Assembly (NCBI GenBank): GCA_016342495.1
Contig: JAEIOG010000003.1
Coordinates: forward strand, 26,800 to 90,799
DNA: 64,000 nt
Source of the DNA: Phycisphaerae bacterium
GTDB lineage: Bacteria; Planctomycetota; Phycisphaerae; Sedimentisphaerales; SM23-30
Reading direction: 5' to 3'
The notes below the pieces were generated by a model that saw only the letters and a list, made by a program, of their open reading frames with translations, was not told where the DNA came from and made no database searches. Positions 18,904 to 28,787 of the stretch are shown in pieces (within the stretch, counting starts at the first letter, position 1; every line of letters starts with the position of its first letter). The position numbers were made by a program, and so were the translations under genes.

Positions 18904-19432
18904 TAATTTATGGGCCCCCTGGCGCAGCCAATATCTTCAGGATCTGGGCAAAGATGAACAACAAGGCATAGCTGGCAATACCTGTTTCATTTGCGATTAT
19001 GTCAAAAACCCTGAAAAAGACCGGAAAAACCTGGTGCTGTGGCGAAGTAAAAACACAATTATGATGTTTAATCGCTACCCATACACCGCCGGGCATCTGC
19101 TGATAGCACCACAAAACCATATTGCCAATTTTGTTAATTTAGAAGAAACTGTCTTGCTGGAATTGATGACAATGTGCCGGGATGGACAAAAGATTTTGCA
19201 GCAAGTACTCCAGCCACAAGGATTTAACGTTGGTTTCAATGTTGGCAAATGCAGTGGTGCCGGCCTGCCGGGCCATATTCACATGCATGTAGTGCCGCGC
19301 TGGGAAGGTGATACCAATTTTATGACAACTTTAGCCGGGGCAAGACTGGCAAGCCAGGCATTAGATGACCTTTTTGACCATGTATTTCGGGCAGGAACGG
19401 GCATGAAATTACCAGAAAATGCACAAAAATGA
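18890..19432 (+). CDS. HIT family hydrolase (Ap4A phosphorylase-like)
   Basis: LWAPWRSQYLQ, CFICDYVKNPEKD, MMFNRYPYTAGHLLIAPQNH, GFNVGFNVGKCSGAGLPGHIHMHVVPRW (HxHxH). Confidence 0.93.
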   Translation: MLNNNNLWAPWRSQYLQDLGKDEQQGIAGNTCFICDYVKNPEKDRKNLVLWRSKNTIMMFNRYPYTAGHLLIAPQNHIANFVNLEETVLLELMTMCRDGQKILQQVLQPQGFNVGFNVGKCSGAGLPGHIHMHVVPRWEGDTNFMTTLAGARLASQALDDLFDHVFRAGTGMKLPENAQK

Positions 19433-19434
19433 CA

Positions 19435-20139
19435 TTAAATGTACTTTAAAGGGTCAATTTTCCCAGCATCTTTGAAACCTTTTAACCTCAAAAGGCATGA
19501 ATCGCAATGGCCACAGGACGTACCATCTGCCGCCGGATCATAGCAACTATGCGAAATTGAATAATCCAGATTCAATTCATAACCCTTCTGGACAATCTGA
19601 GCTTTAGTCATATCAAGTAATGGAGCATGGATCTTGAACTTATTTGGCCCCTCCACGCCAGCTTTGGTCGCAAGGTTAGCCAAATTTTCAAAAGCATTAA
19701 GAAATTCAGCTCTGCAATCAGGATAACCGCTAAAATCAACAGCATTAGCGCCGATAAAAATGTCAAAAGCACCAAGAACCTCAGCCCAACCCAAAGCCAT
19801 ACTTAACAGGATAGTATTTCGCGCAGGCACATAAGTAACTGGTATTTCAAGACTTGTATCAGCACCAATATCACTTTTAGGGACATCAATGTCAGCGGTC
19901 AAAGCTGATCCACCAAAACTGCGTAAATCTATAGAAATTATTTTATGATCTTTCACGGCGAGGCTAGCAGCAATTTGCTTTGCGGCAGTAAGTTCATAAG
20001 TATCGCGTTGGCCATAGTTTACCGAAAGAGCATAAATATCGAAACCCTGACTTTTGGCGATCGCCGCTGAGGTATATGAGTCTAAGCCACCACTTAAGAG
20101 GACGACTGCTTTAAGGTTTTTTTCGCTTACACTTGTCAT
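19435..20139 (-). CDS. queC: 7-cyano-7-deazaguanine synthase
   Basis: [34 protein letters not shown]-terminal zinc motif [27 protein letters not shown]. Confidence 0.96.
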   Translation of the reverse strand: MTSVSEKNLKAVVLLSGGLDSYTSAAIAKSQGFDIYALSVNYGQRDTYELTAAKQIAASLAVKDHKIISIDLRSFGGSALTADIDVPKSDIGADTSLEIPVTYVPARNTILLSMALGWAEVLGAFDIFIGANAVDFSGYPDCRAEFLNAFENLANLATKAGVEGPNKFKIHAPLLDMTKAQIVQKGYELNLDYSISHSCYDPAADGTSCGHCDSCLLRLKGFKDAGKIDPLKYI

Positions 20140-20218
20140 GACACACCTTTATATGTAGAATAAGGAACTAATAATATACATAAAACATAATTTTACTGTC
20201 TAACAGGAGAATAAACAA

Positions 20219-20569
20219 GTGAGCAATGAAACAAATAAGCTCGAAATTTTCGATAATCCATATCCAGACCGCGACTATGAAATCCGCACCGACTGCCCGG
20301 AGTTTACCAGCTTGTGCCCGGTAACAGGTCAACCGGACTATGGAACAATAACCATAATTTATACGCCCGATAATTCTTGTATCGAGCTGAAAAGTTTAAA
20401 ATTCTATATTCAGCAATATCGCAATATGGGTATTTTTTATGAAGCATTGACCAATAAGATACTGGATGACCTGGTTCAGGCAAGTCAGCCACGGCAAATG
20501 AAAGTAATTGCGTCATTTACGCCACGCGGCGGGATTAATTCGATAGTCACCGTTGAATATAAAAAATAG
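20219..20569 (+). CDS. queF: preQ0 reductase (NADPH-dependent 7-cyano-7-deazaguanine reductase), GTG start
   Basis: [50 protein letters not shown]. Confidence 0.95.
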   Translation: MSNETNKLEIFDNPYPDRDYEIRTDCPEFTSLCPVTGQPDYGTITIIYTPDNSCIELKSLKFYIQQYRNMGIFYEALTNKILDDLVQASQPRQMKVIASFTPRGGINSIVTVEYKK

Positions 20570-20607
20570 TGTAAATGGTTGTTTAATAAGAATTTGCGTA
20601 AAACAAG

Positions 20608-20637
20608 CCTTCTGTTTCAAAACGGAAGGTTTTTTTC
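20608..20637 (+). terminator. Intrinsic terminator after queF
   Basis: ccttctgtttcaaaacggaagg stem followed by tttttt. Confidence 0.75.
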
Positions 20638-20825
20638 TTTAAATGTTCATAAAACCTCATAATGGAATAAAGTTAATTGCAGAAATAGACGATTTTTGTA
20701 ATTATGGGCATGCCTGTGACGCATTAGCAAAAGATTATGCTGAAATAATGACGCCAACAGAAAAACATGGTTGCCAGTCAGAACAGAGTGATTTATAATC
20801 TGGGTTCTTAAAAACAGGAGTTACA

Positions 20826-21884
20826 ATGGCTAAACGCTTTTTTATATTAATTTCAATATTGCTGTTTACAGGCTTTGGCTGTCAGGAGAAATCCAAGATA
20901 GCCACCACTGGTGCAGATCCGACAAAAGAAAGTGCCGTTTCAGCTAAAAAGGTGCCCATTGAGCCTAGCTGGTATAAAACCGGGCAAAATTTCAAGGCCA
21001 AAGTGAGTCTTACCTCAGATTTAATTATGATGGCTCCGCTGCGGATGGATAAAACCGACCTTAAAAAGACAGTTATGGTTCTGAACTATAAAGTCATCGA
21101 GGCTGATCAACAGCAGGCAACTATTGAAATTACCGTTGAGTCGATCCATGCCACTATGGTAACTATCGGAAGAAAATTCGGCTATGACAGTGAAGATGTC
21201 AAAGTTGCCAAAAGCATTAGTAATCCAGAGAATAAAAAAGGGGCAAAGCAGCAACAGGATAAATTTGCTAATAGCTTCAGTGAAGTCAAAGGCCAAAAAT
21301 ATATAGCCAGGATTAATCGAGATGGCCAGGTGATAAGCCTCGATATTCAAGGCAATATTTTGAAAAAAGAAGCTTCCGGCCAACCACGCGGGGAAATGAT
21401 AGGCGGCGATCAGCTAACGATGCTGTTTAATGAATATGCTCTTAAGGCATATGCCTCCCCTTTACTATGGTCCGGGGCGAAAGATTTTGATGCTGACAAA
21501 AATCAGGAACTCGGATTAAAAACGACAGTGGTTTTGCCATTTATGAAACCTTTCCAACTCAATCGAAAAGTATCGACTGTCAGTGAAGATTCGCAAACAA
21601 AGATTGACTATACGCTGGCTTTAACTGAAAGTGAATATTCAACAGTCAAAGAAGGTAAGGTATATTATACCCCCAAAGAAATTTCTCCTGATGCCAAAGG
21701 AAACGCGATTTACTCGAAAACACATTTAAGAGTGAACTATTTAAATGATAGTTTCAAGCTGAAAATTAATTCGTTAAATCTTCCCGCGCAAAGTAAGGGC
21801 AAAAATAATGTGGTTATGCTCTATACATATGATCGGACAATAGAACCGATAGAAACTATAATCAAGGATAAACTGAATAATTAA
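20826..21884 (+). CDS. Hypothetical lipoprotein
   Basis: Lipobox MAKRFFILISILLFTGFGCQ; RBS cAGGAG upstream; long open frame. Confidence 0.75.
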   Translation: MAKRFFILISILLFTGFGCQEKSKIATTGADPTKESAVSAKKVPIEPSWYKTGQNFKAKVSLTSDLIMMAPLRMDKTDLKKTVMVLNYKVIEADQQQATIEITVESIHATMVTIGRKFGYDSEDVKVAKSISNPENKKGAKQQQDKFANSFSEVKGQKYIARINRDGQVISLDIQGNILKKEASGQPRGEMIGGDQLTMLFNEYALKAYASPLLWSGAKDFDADKNQELGLKTTVVLPFMKPFQLNRKVSTVSEDSQTKIDYTLALTESEYSTVKEGKVYYTPKEISPDAKGNAIYSKTHLRVNYLNDSFKLKINSLNLPAQSKGKNNVVMLYTYDRTIEPIETIIKDKLNN

Positions 21885-21903
21885 CTGTAGAAGGAGTTCA
21901 AGA

Positions 21904-22986
21904 ATGAAAAAACTAGCATTTGCAATGATAGCTGTTATGGTCGCGTTGATCACTGGCTGTGCAACTGGTCCTAAACCAACCTTAAGATGTAATTATGAGG
22001 TAGGCCAGGAAGATGTATTAACATATAAATCCAGCACAAGTTATAAAACCTGGATTGAAATGCCCAAGAAAGATCCATCGACACCTGATACCCGCACAAC
22101 CACCAGAGAGCTGGTCTTAAATCGCAAAGTTACAGAAGTAGCTGAAGACGGCACCGCTACCATGCTGGTTTCATATCAGAAAGCAGACCTGGGCCTGGAA
22201 ATAGATGTAAGAGATGCATCCAATGCCAATAAAAAAGATGCCCGTAAGAAATCCAGTAAGACATATGCCAATGAAGGTGATAAATTCAAAACTGATTTCC
22301 CCGGCGAACCTAAGCTGGTCGGCAAGACATTTACCGTTAAAATATCTCCATCTACAAAAGTCCTGGAAGTTCAGGGGCTGGATGCTTTGCTAAAAGAATT
22401 AAAGCTGACCGAAGACAGCGAAGGTATTGTACCAGAATTTGTCAGCGAAAAATTTATCAAAGAAATGCTTGAGTGCAATTTTGTCACCTATGCCTCTGAC
22501 GAAACAGCGGCAAATATCGCAGACTACCTGAGCAAAGGCGAAGATGTCAAAACTTATGACAAAATCATTCAGACACCCAACAGCATGATCAAAGGCCAGG
22601 CTTTAATGAATAAATATTCTGTTGATTCAATTGAAGCGGTCAACAATGACCAGCTGATTAATATCGGCACAGCAGTTGAAGTGCTTTATCAGCCTCAGGA
22701 TGGTATCGAAGAACAAGTCCCTGATAATTTCATGCAAAAGGTAATCAAAGACAATAGCGAAATGAATGAATTAACTGTTATCGGTGATTGCCAATTTATG
22801 GGTCTAAGCGGAAGACCGGTTAAATGGAGTTATGACATTGACTGCATGTTGATTCTGGATGGCGCAAAAGTCAAAATGGGTGGCGGCGACAATGCTAAGA
22901 AGAAAAAAGCTGAACCCGGCTCAGAAGGTTATATGTACACCAAGACCACCATCACGAATTCCTGTGAATATAAAATTGTGAAATAA
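21904..22986 (+). CDS. Hypothetical lipoprotein
   Basis: Lipobox MKKLAFAMIAVMVALITGCATG; RBS aggagtt upstream. Confidence 0.78.
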   Translation: MKKLAFAMIAVMVALITGCATGPKPTLRCNYEVGQEDVLTYKSSTSYKTWIEMPKKDPSTPDTRTTTRELVLNRKVTEVAEDGTATMLVSYQKADLGLEIDVRDASNANKKDARKKSSKTYANEGDKFKTDFPGEPKLVGKTFTVKISPSTKVLEVQGLDALLKELKLTEDSEGIVPEFVSEKFIKEMLECNFVTYASDETAANIADYLSKGEDVKTYDKIIQTPNSMIKGQALMNKYSVDSIEAVNNDQLINIGTAVEVLYQPQDGIEEQVPDNFMQKVIKDNSEMNELTVIGDCQFMGLSGRPVKWSYDIDCMLILDGAKVKMGGGDNAKKKKAEPGSEGYMYTKTTITNSCEYKIVK

Positions 22987-23011
22987 CAGTTTTAGATATT
23001 GAATATTATAA

Positions 23012-23043
23012 AGCTCGCCATAAATAGTTGGCGGGCTTTTTTT
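23012..23043 (+). terminator. Intrinsic terminator
   Basis: gctcgcc-ataaatagtt-ggcgggc followed by ttttttt. Confidence 0.75.
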
Positions 23044-23297
23044 ATGCGCTAAAATCTATACCTAAGCGCATTGGGTGGCCAGACAAAATACAACCTGCTT
23101 ATATGGTTTGGTCCTATAAAACAGTAAATGATTATGATTATACGATTTTTGTCTTTTTTTTATGCGGTTTGGGCCGGTTATAACGGTTTTGCTAAAGTAA
23201 AAGTTATCTTGGGTATTAATTATACCGAAATATAGATTAGTGGATCATGGTATTTTGATACCATTATTAAAACTAATAGCTAGATGAGGACAGTAAA

Positions 23298-24371
23298 ATG
23301 CTTCGTAGCGAACGAATCGAAAATGTAGCAGCTGACTGCGTATATTTCAAAGGTGACCAGCCATGTCAGCCCCATGCCCATGGCGGCCATACCTGCCGAT
23401 GCGCTTTGTACCGACCATTAAGTAAAAGGGTTCTTTTTGTTCAGCTTAGCTCACCAGCGGAAGTCATTGCCAGCAGTGCGATTTTATTCCGCATGAAAGA
23501 TGATGATCCAAATATAAAGATAACATATTTGACCGCCTGGCCCGAGCTTTTGCCAACGATTGTCGATGAACCATTGAAATTCAATGCGGCAAATTTGAAA
23601 CGGGTTGAATTCAATGCATTTGATAATGCTTATAATCTGGATATGTCGCTGGAAGCTTGTGCGATATTTAACGGGATAAACGCAGAAAATAAAAATGGAT
23701 TCTTTTTCCAGAACAATCGCAGTGCTCCTTTAGATGATGCAGCTCAAGGTATTTATCTTAACAAATTGTTTCCTAAGCTATCGAATAAAAATGTCTCCCT
23801 TGTCCGTAATATATTCCAGCTTTGCAATGTCGAATATAATATGGAAATGCCATTTTTGAAAAAGACCATAGCAGGTGATGCCAAAGATATAGCAATCACC
23901 ACGGCTACTGACCCTGACAATCCAACGATGAAAAGCTGGACACCAGCATTGTTTGCCAGACTTACCGACATTTTATATAATAATGGCTATAACCCAACAA
24001 TCTTAGGAACCGCTGAAACATATATAAAAGATTCATATATCGCCAGCAATAGCCAGGGCAGCTATCCAGGGCCTTTGACGATAAGAGAAATGATGGATCA
24101 AATCAAAAGTGCATCAACAGTGATAAGTTTTGCTCAATGGACCACGCAGCTTAGCTGGGCAATGGGTAAAGAAGTAATACATGTCCAGGGACAAATTCAA
24201 AAAGGCCAAACAGAAAAAATCCGCCGCTTAACTATTGTTACGCCTTTGATAGACATCAGCAAAAGCGATGCAATCGATACGATTTTGCCGGAGAATGTCG
24301 CTGATATTATCCTTGCTGGTGAAAGAAATAAAATTGAAAATAAAAATCCCAATGAGGTGTCTATACACTAA
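23298..24371 (+). CDS. Glycosyltransferase family 9 (heptosyltransferase-like) with Cys/His-rich N-terminus
   Basis: VLFVQLSSPAEVIASSAILFRMKDDDPNIKITYLTAWP and C-terminal MMDQIKSASTVISFAQWTTQLSWAMGKEVIHVQGQ resemble the GT9 fold; N-terminus CVYFKGDQPCQPHAHGGHTCRC. Confidence 0.6.
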   Translation: MLRSERIENVAADCVYFKGDQPCQPHAHGGHTCRCALYRPLSKRVLFVQLSSPAEVIASSAILFRMKDDDPNIKITYLTAWPELLPTIVDEPLKFNAANLKRVEFNAFDNAYNLDMSLEACAIFNGINAENKNGFFFQNNRSAPLDDAAQGIYLNKLFPKLSNKNVSLVRNIFQLCNVEYNMEMPFLKKTIAGDAKDIAITTATDPDNPTMKSWTPALFARLTDILYNNGYNPTILGTAETYIKDSYIASNSQGSYPGPLTIREMMDQIKSASTVISFAQWTTQLSWAMGKEVIHVQGQIQKGQTEKIRRLTIVTPLIDISKSDAIDTILPENVADIILAGERNKIENKNPNEVSIH

Positions 24372-24402
24372 GAATTGTTTCGCCCAGTCCAAATGGAGGA
24401 AG

Positions 24403-24431
24403 CCCTTGATTTGATATCGAGGGTTTTTTTT
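24403..24431 (+). terminator. Intrinsic terminator
   Basis: cccttgat-ttgat-atcgaggg stem (one G-T wobble) followed by tttttttt. Confidence 0.65.
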
Positions 24432-24436
24432 ATGAT

Positions 24437-25243
24437 TTATTTTAGATTAAAATATTTTAGGGTGGCTTTTTCGATTAGTTTAGCTGGAAGAATGGCTTTA
24501 ATTATTGGCATGATTTTGCTTTCACGCCCTATGCGGTACCGGAGTTTTGGGGTTTTCTTTTGGGCTACTTTGGCGATGAGCTTAGCGACGTTGGCTGGGT
24601 TGCCGCCATCGCGGACGCCTTTGGTGAAATAATTGTGGACCTTATTTCGATGTTTATCATAATCGGCAATAGGGGTGGTAGCTAATATTGAGGCATTATC
24701 GATATTAGTTTTGAAGAAACCCGGCTCAATTAATGAAACATAAATATTGAAATGCAGCAGTTCAGTGCGGAGCGATTCGCTATAGCCTTCGACGGCAAAC
24801 TTGGAAGCGGCATAAAATCCGCGGTAGGGAACACCCATCAGCCCAGCGATAGAACTAATATTGATAATTTTGCCACAGCGTTGGGATCGCATGGTTGGCA
24901 AAATTGCATTGGTAAGCCGGACCAGGCCTACAAAATTGGTTTGAAAAATTGACTCGACCTGATCGATATCGGTTTCTTCAGCAAAACCATTGACGACGAA
25001 ACCGGCATTATTAACAAGTACATCGCAGCGGCCAGCTTTATTCAATAATGTGGCGACGCAATCTTTAACTGATTGCTCATCGCCGACATCAAGGGTGAGC
25101 ATTTCCATGCCATCGACAGGTGAGGGGATAGCCTTACGTGAAGTGCCAAAGACGCGATAGCCTTCGTTAATAAAAGCTTTAGCGGTTTCCAGGCCAAAGC
25201 CAGAGGAGGCGCCGGAAATTAAGATTGTTGGTTGGTTTGACAT
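24437..25243 (-). CDS. Short-chain dehydrogenase/reductase
   Basis: ILISGASSGFGLETAKAF, DVLVNNAGF, KIINISSIAG, YAASKFAVEGYSESLRTEL. Confidence 0.95.
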   Translation of the reverse strand: MSNQPTILISGASSGFGLETAKAFINEGYRVFGTSRKAIPSPVDGMEMLTLDVGDEQSVKDCVATLLNKAGRCDVLVNNAGFVVNGFAEETDIDQVESIFQTNFVGLVRLTNAILPTMRSQRCGKIINISSIAGLMGVPYRGFYAASKFAVEGYSESLRTELLHFNIYVSLIEPGFFKTNIDNASILATTPIADYDKHRNKVHNYFTKGVRDGGNPANVAKLIAKVAQKKTPKLRYRIGRESKIMPIIKAILPAKLIEKATLKYFNLK

Positions 25244-25313
25244 TAATAATTTTCACTTAAATAAATATTCATCAGGTTGATATATTATTTTACACTTCTT
25301 GTACTCTCCCATT

Positions 25314-25484
25314 TTAATTCCCACATAATCTTCGCATATCCCTCACATCAACACAGCAGGTTTCGACTATACGCTGAGTGAATTGGCGAGCGGAGCCGAA
25401 CAGGCAGCTGTAGGCTATGAGAAAAAGCCCGATTGTAACAGTCAGGATTTTAAGAGTTAGTTTTAACATGATTTTGCCTTTCAT
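25314..25484 (-). CDS. Candidate 56-aa small membrane protein (not in supplied ORF track)
   Basis: Reverse-strand reading MKGKIMLKLTLKILTVTIGLFLIAYSCLFGSARQFTQRIVETCCVDVRDMRRLCGN*; hydrophobic segment followed by a Cys/Arg-rich tail. Confidence 0.35.
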   Translation of the reverse strand: MKGKIMLKLTLKILTVTIGLFLIAYSCLFGSARQFTQRIVETCCVDVRDMRRLCGN

Positions 25485-25497
25485 AATTTTAGTGACA

Positions 25498-25983
25498 TTA
25501 CTCGGCTTGTTCCAGGGTGACAGGTTTGGTTTTGAGAAGCTGGTTAACAGTTTTAAGTTGTTTTTCGTTTAAGTTGAATATTGCGACAACTTTATCAGTT
25601 ACGTCGATAGCGGTTTTTCCATCATAAGTATTATCAGGGACGACAATATCGACGCCAGCTTCTTTGGCAATTATAGCCAAATTATCTTTGATATCTGCAA
25701 CAACATTATCAATTTTATCATTACTAAATACCTGGCGATGAATTTGTTTTTGTTTGGCTTGCATGGCGCCGCTTATTTTGTTGTAAGTTTCGGTATCGCC
25801 ATCTTTTTTTGCGGTCTGGGCTTTATTATACATTTCTTTGAGCTGGTTTTGATTTGCCTCGGTCCAAAAATGCCCATAGGCCACTATCCGACTGTTGAAG
25901 GTAGCTACCTTTTCAACAGTTGCACAGCCAAACATATAGCAACTGGTAAAAGCTAACAAAAAAATTGCACATGTATTTTTCAT
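25498..25983 (-). CDS. OmpH/Skp-like lipoprotein
   Basis: Lipobox MKNTCAIFLLAFTSCYMFGCAT; helical Lys/Gln-rich body ending NLAIIAKEAGVDIVVPDNTYDGKTAIDVTDKVVAIFN, typical of an OmpH-like C-terminus. Confidence 0.55.
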   Translation of the reverse strand: MKNTCAIFLLAFTSCYMFGCATVEKVATFNSRIVAYGHFWTEANQNQLKEMYNKAQTAKKDGDTETYNKISGAMQAKQKQIHRQVFSNDKIDNVVADIKDNLAIIAKEAGVDIVVPDNTYDGKTAIDVTDKVVAIFNLNEKQLKTVNQLLKTKPVTLEQAE

Positions 25984-26024
25984 TTTTACATCTCCGTTTT
26001 TAGAATAAATAACTCAACGAGGAA

Positions 26025-26047
26025 AACCTCGTGTCGATCACGAGGTT
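26025..26047. promoter_or_regulatory. Perfect 9-bp hairpin AACCTCGTG-TCGAT-CACGAGGTT
   Basis: Perfect inverted repeat between the MarR-family gene and the OmpH-like gene; only a weak T tract on the minus strand, so terminator versus operator is unresolved. Confidence 0.45.
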
Positions 26048-26159
26048 ATCTAACAACTGCTCACAGCTGTTTATATAGAGTGAATACCTGCTTCTCCCAG
26101 GTTCCTATGAACCTCTATATCACGACTTATTTTTATTTTTCCAGGTGGAAATTTCATTT

Positions 26160-26654
26160 TTAATTCTCTGCCAGTTTCGATGCATTGGCTCTTACCGTTT
26201 CCATCATTTGTATCAGGTTTTTTTGTTGATCTTCGTTGAGATCAGCCATCACCAATTGGATTCGCTGGGCATATAGCACTTCGACTTCATCTAAAAGTTT
26301 TTCACCCTTTTCTGTCATAATTACGATATTGCTACGGCGGTCGCCAGGGGCAGCGGTGCGGGTTACCAGATCACCCTTTTCCATGCGGTCAACCAACATG
26401 GTGATGTTGGCACGGTTGACCAGCATCATTTTGCTGATGGTGGCCTGAGTCATGCCTTTGTTGTCAGAAGTCTGATATTTCAAAAGCATCAGCAAATTAA
26501 ACTGGACATCGGTCAGGCCAAAAGCCTTGAAAAATTCATCGCCCGCCTTTTTCAGACAAGAAACCGTATGATAAATGTTCAGGATAGCTTCGTGAGCCAA
26601 CATCTCTATATCGCGATTAAAACCAAGTTCATCTTTTAGAGCCATCTTATTCAA
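26160..26654 (-). CDS. MarR family transcriptional regulator
   Basis: GLTDVQFNLLMLLKYQ...MTQATISKMMLVNRANITMLVDRMEKGDLVTRTAAPGDRRSNIVIMTEKGEKLLDEV. Confidence 0.95.
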   Translation of the reverse strand: MNKMALKDELGFNRDIEMLAHEAILNIYHTVSCLKKAGDEFFKAFGLTDVQFNLLMLLKYQTSDNKGMTQATISKMMLVNRANITMLVDRMEKGDLVTRTAAPGDRRSNIVIMTEKGEKLLDEVEVLYAQRIQLVMADLNEDQQKNLIQMMETVRANASKLAEN

Positions 26655-26832
26655 TCCTTATGTTTGTCAATTCTCTTATTGTTTACATATTAACTATACA
26701 CCAAGAAACCAGATTGTCAAATGGAAATGGGATAATTATTTGATAATTATTTAGTGATTTCATATAAACACCTGTAAATAAGCACCTTACAACTTGTTAA
26801 TTTGTTAACATTTATTTTTACCCATAAAAAAA

Positions 26833-26866
26833 CCTTTGCCATTTGGCACTACCAAACAGGCAAAGG
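26833..26866 (-). terminator. Intrinsic terminator for the minus-strand small membrane gene
   Basis: CCTTTGCC...GGCAAAGG stem; minus strand reads ...GGCAAAGGTTTTTTT. Confidence 0.75.
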
Positions 26867-26896
26867 GAAAATTTTAGGTTAAAACTAATACTAAAA

Positions 26897-27133
26897 TCAA
26901 GCAGCCACAGGCATCATTGCGGTACCAATACCCCAAACGATTACACCAGCCATTTTTAATACAATTGGCCGCCAAGTTTCACGGATATTCATAAAGAAGT
27001 AAATCAGAGCCACAATAGGAAGTAATATACATCCAATTCCCCAGCCAACTGAATCATCAAAAACTGTAATAAGAAACCATATACCGCCAGAGGCCATCAT
27101 AATAATTCCAATTATTGCTATTGCTAAACCCAT
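26897..27133 (-). CDS. Small hydrophobic membrane protein
   Basis: 78 aa with about three hydrophobic segments; RBS and downstream terminator. Confidence 0.65.
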   Translation of the reverse strand: MGLAIAIIGIIMMASGGIWFLITVFDDSVGWGIGCILLPIVALIYFFMNIRETWRPIVLKMAGVIVWGIGTAMMPVAA

Positions 27134-27292
27134 ACCATAATCTCCTTAAATAATTATTAAAATCTTATTTTACCCTTGTCACCTTCAGAATACACCTATA
27201 AGATACAGTAATACTATTATGGTGTCAAATAAAAAAGGCAAACAATTAGATATTGAGTCTGCCCTTGGTGATTTCAAGATTTTGTAATTATC

Positions 27293-28753
27293 TTATTTCA
27301 ATTTATCATCCAGAAGTTTATTAACAACCTGAGGGTTAGCCTGGCCTTTGGATTTTTGCATTACCTGGCCCATGAGGAAGCCGCGGGATTTTCCGGCTTT
27401 TTTGGAACCAGACAAAGCTTCTTCGACGGCGGCAGGGTTATCGGCTAAGACCTGGTCAACTATACTTTCGATTGCGGAGGTATCAGATACCTGAATAAGA
27501 TTATTTTCTTTGGCAATGGTTTCAGGGTCACGGTCATCTTCTAATAAGATTTTGAAGATTTTGGCACCGGCTGAGGCATTGATTTTATTGCCATCAATCA
27601 TGGCAGCCAACTGGCCCAGCTGATTGGCGCTTATGCCAATTTGATCGACGGTGGTATTGGATTCATTAGCGATGCTAAGTCCAAGCTGAGTAACTAAATT
27701 GGCAACACGTTTAGCTGATCCACCAGCTTTTACTGCCGCATCGAAAAATTTAGCGGTAGCGGCATCAGCAGTTAATACTGATGCATCATAATCATTTAGA
27801 CCTAATTTTTCTATGAAACGTTTTTTCATTGCACCAGGCATTTCTGGCATGGACGCACGCAGTTCGGCCAACCATTCTTGGTCAACTTCAACTGGGACCA
27901 AATCAGGATCCGGAAAGTAGCGATAGTCGTGGCTTTCTTCTTTTTCACGTTGGAAAACGGTCTGCTGTTTTTCATCGTCCCAGCCACGATTTTGTTTGCC
28001 ACGGTGTTCGATGGTGAAAGTTTTATCCTTTTTCCATTCTTCCAACTGACGCCATTGTTCATAAGCGACGGCACCTTCGACGGCACGGAAACTGTTTAGA
28101 TTTTTAATTTCACAAATTGGGGTTTTGTAAACCTTGCCATCGTCATCGGTGATCTTTAGATTAATATTAGGTTCAAAACGCATTTGGCCCAGCTGCATGT
28201 TGGCATCGGATACACCCAGAAACTGAATTATCTTTTGCAGTTGTTGGCAAAGTATTCGGCATTGCTCAGCTGATTCGATATCGGGTTCGGTAACAATCTC
28301 CAAAAGTGCGGTACCGGTTCGATTGAGGTCAACGCGCGAGTAGCTAAGGCCTTCATGTTGATTTTTGCCGGCATCTTCTTCCAAGTGAGCACGGATTAAA
28401 CCGATGCGTTTGGTGTTGCCATCTTCAAGGGGAATGTCAATATAGCCATCATAGCTCATGGGCAGGTCATATTGGCTGATCTGATAATTTTTCGGCAGAT
28501 CCGGGTAATAATAACACTTGCGATCCCATTTGGTAAAATTGGCAATTTTCAAATTCAATGCCAAAGCCGCCTTAACCGAAAGCTCATAAGCTTTGCGATT
28601 CATCACCGGCAGTGCACCGGGCAATCCCAGACATACCGGGCAGACATTACTGTTGGCATCATCGCCATAACCTATTTTACAGCCACAAAATAATTTTGAT
28701 TTGGTGGCCAACTGTATATGTATTTCTAAACCTACAATTAATTCTGATTTCAT
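27293..28753 (-). CDS. gatB: Asp-tRNA(Asn)/Glu-tRNA(Gln) amidotransferase subunit B
   Basis: VGLEIHIQLATKSKLFCGC, NVCPVCLGLPGALPVMN, LNRTGTALLEIVTEPDI, ESHDYRYFPDPDLVPV, GFLMGQVMQKSKGQANPQVVNKLL. Confidence 0.98.
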   Translation of the reverse strand: MKSELIVGLEIHIQLATKSKLFCGCKIGYGDDANSNVCPVCLGLPGALPVMNRKAYELSVKAALALNLKIANFTKWDRKCYYYPDLPKNYQISQYDLPMSYDGYIDIPLEDGNTKRIGLIRAHLEEDAGKNQHEGLSYSRVDLNRTGTALLEIVTEPDIESAEQCRILCQQLQKIIQFLGVSDANMQLGQMRFEPNINLKITDDDGKVYKTPICEIKNLNSFRAVEGAVAYEQWRQLEEWKKDKTFTIEHRGKQNRGWDDEKQQTVFQREKEESHDYRYFPDPDLVPVEVDQEWLAELRASMPEMPGAMKKRFIEKLGLNDYDASVLTADAATAKFFDAAVKAGGSAKRVANLVTQLGLSIANESNTTVDQIGISANQLGQLAAMIDGNKINASAGAKIFKILLEDDRDPETIAKENNLIQVSDTSAIESIVDQVLADNPAAVEEALSGSKKAGKSRGFLMGQVMQKSKGQANPQVVNKLLDDKLK

Positions 28754-28787
28754 TTTTTATCATCCATTGAATTTATATTCTGTTTTA

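Noticed and set aside
20140-20218. preQ1 riboswitch between queC and queF
   Set aside because: The 79-bp divergent spacer is AT-rich and I could not draw a convincing preQ1 aptamer hairpin; not supportable by eye.
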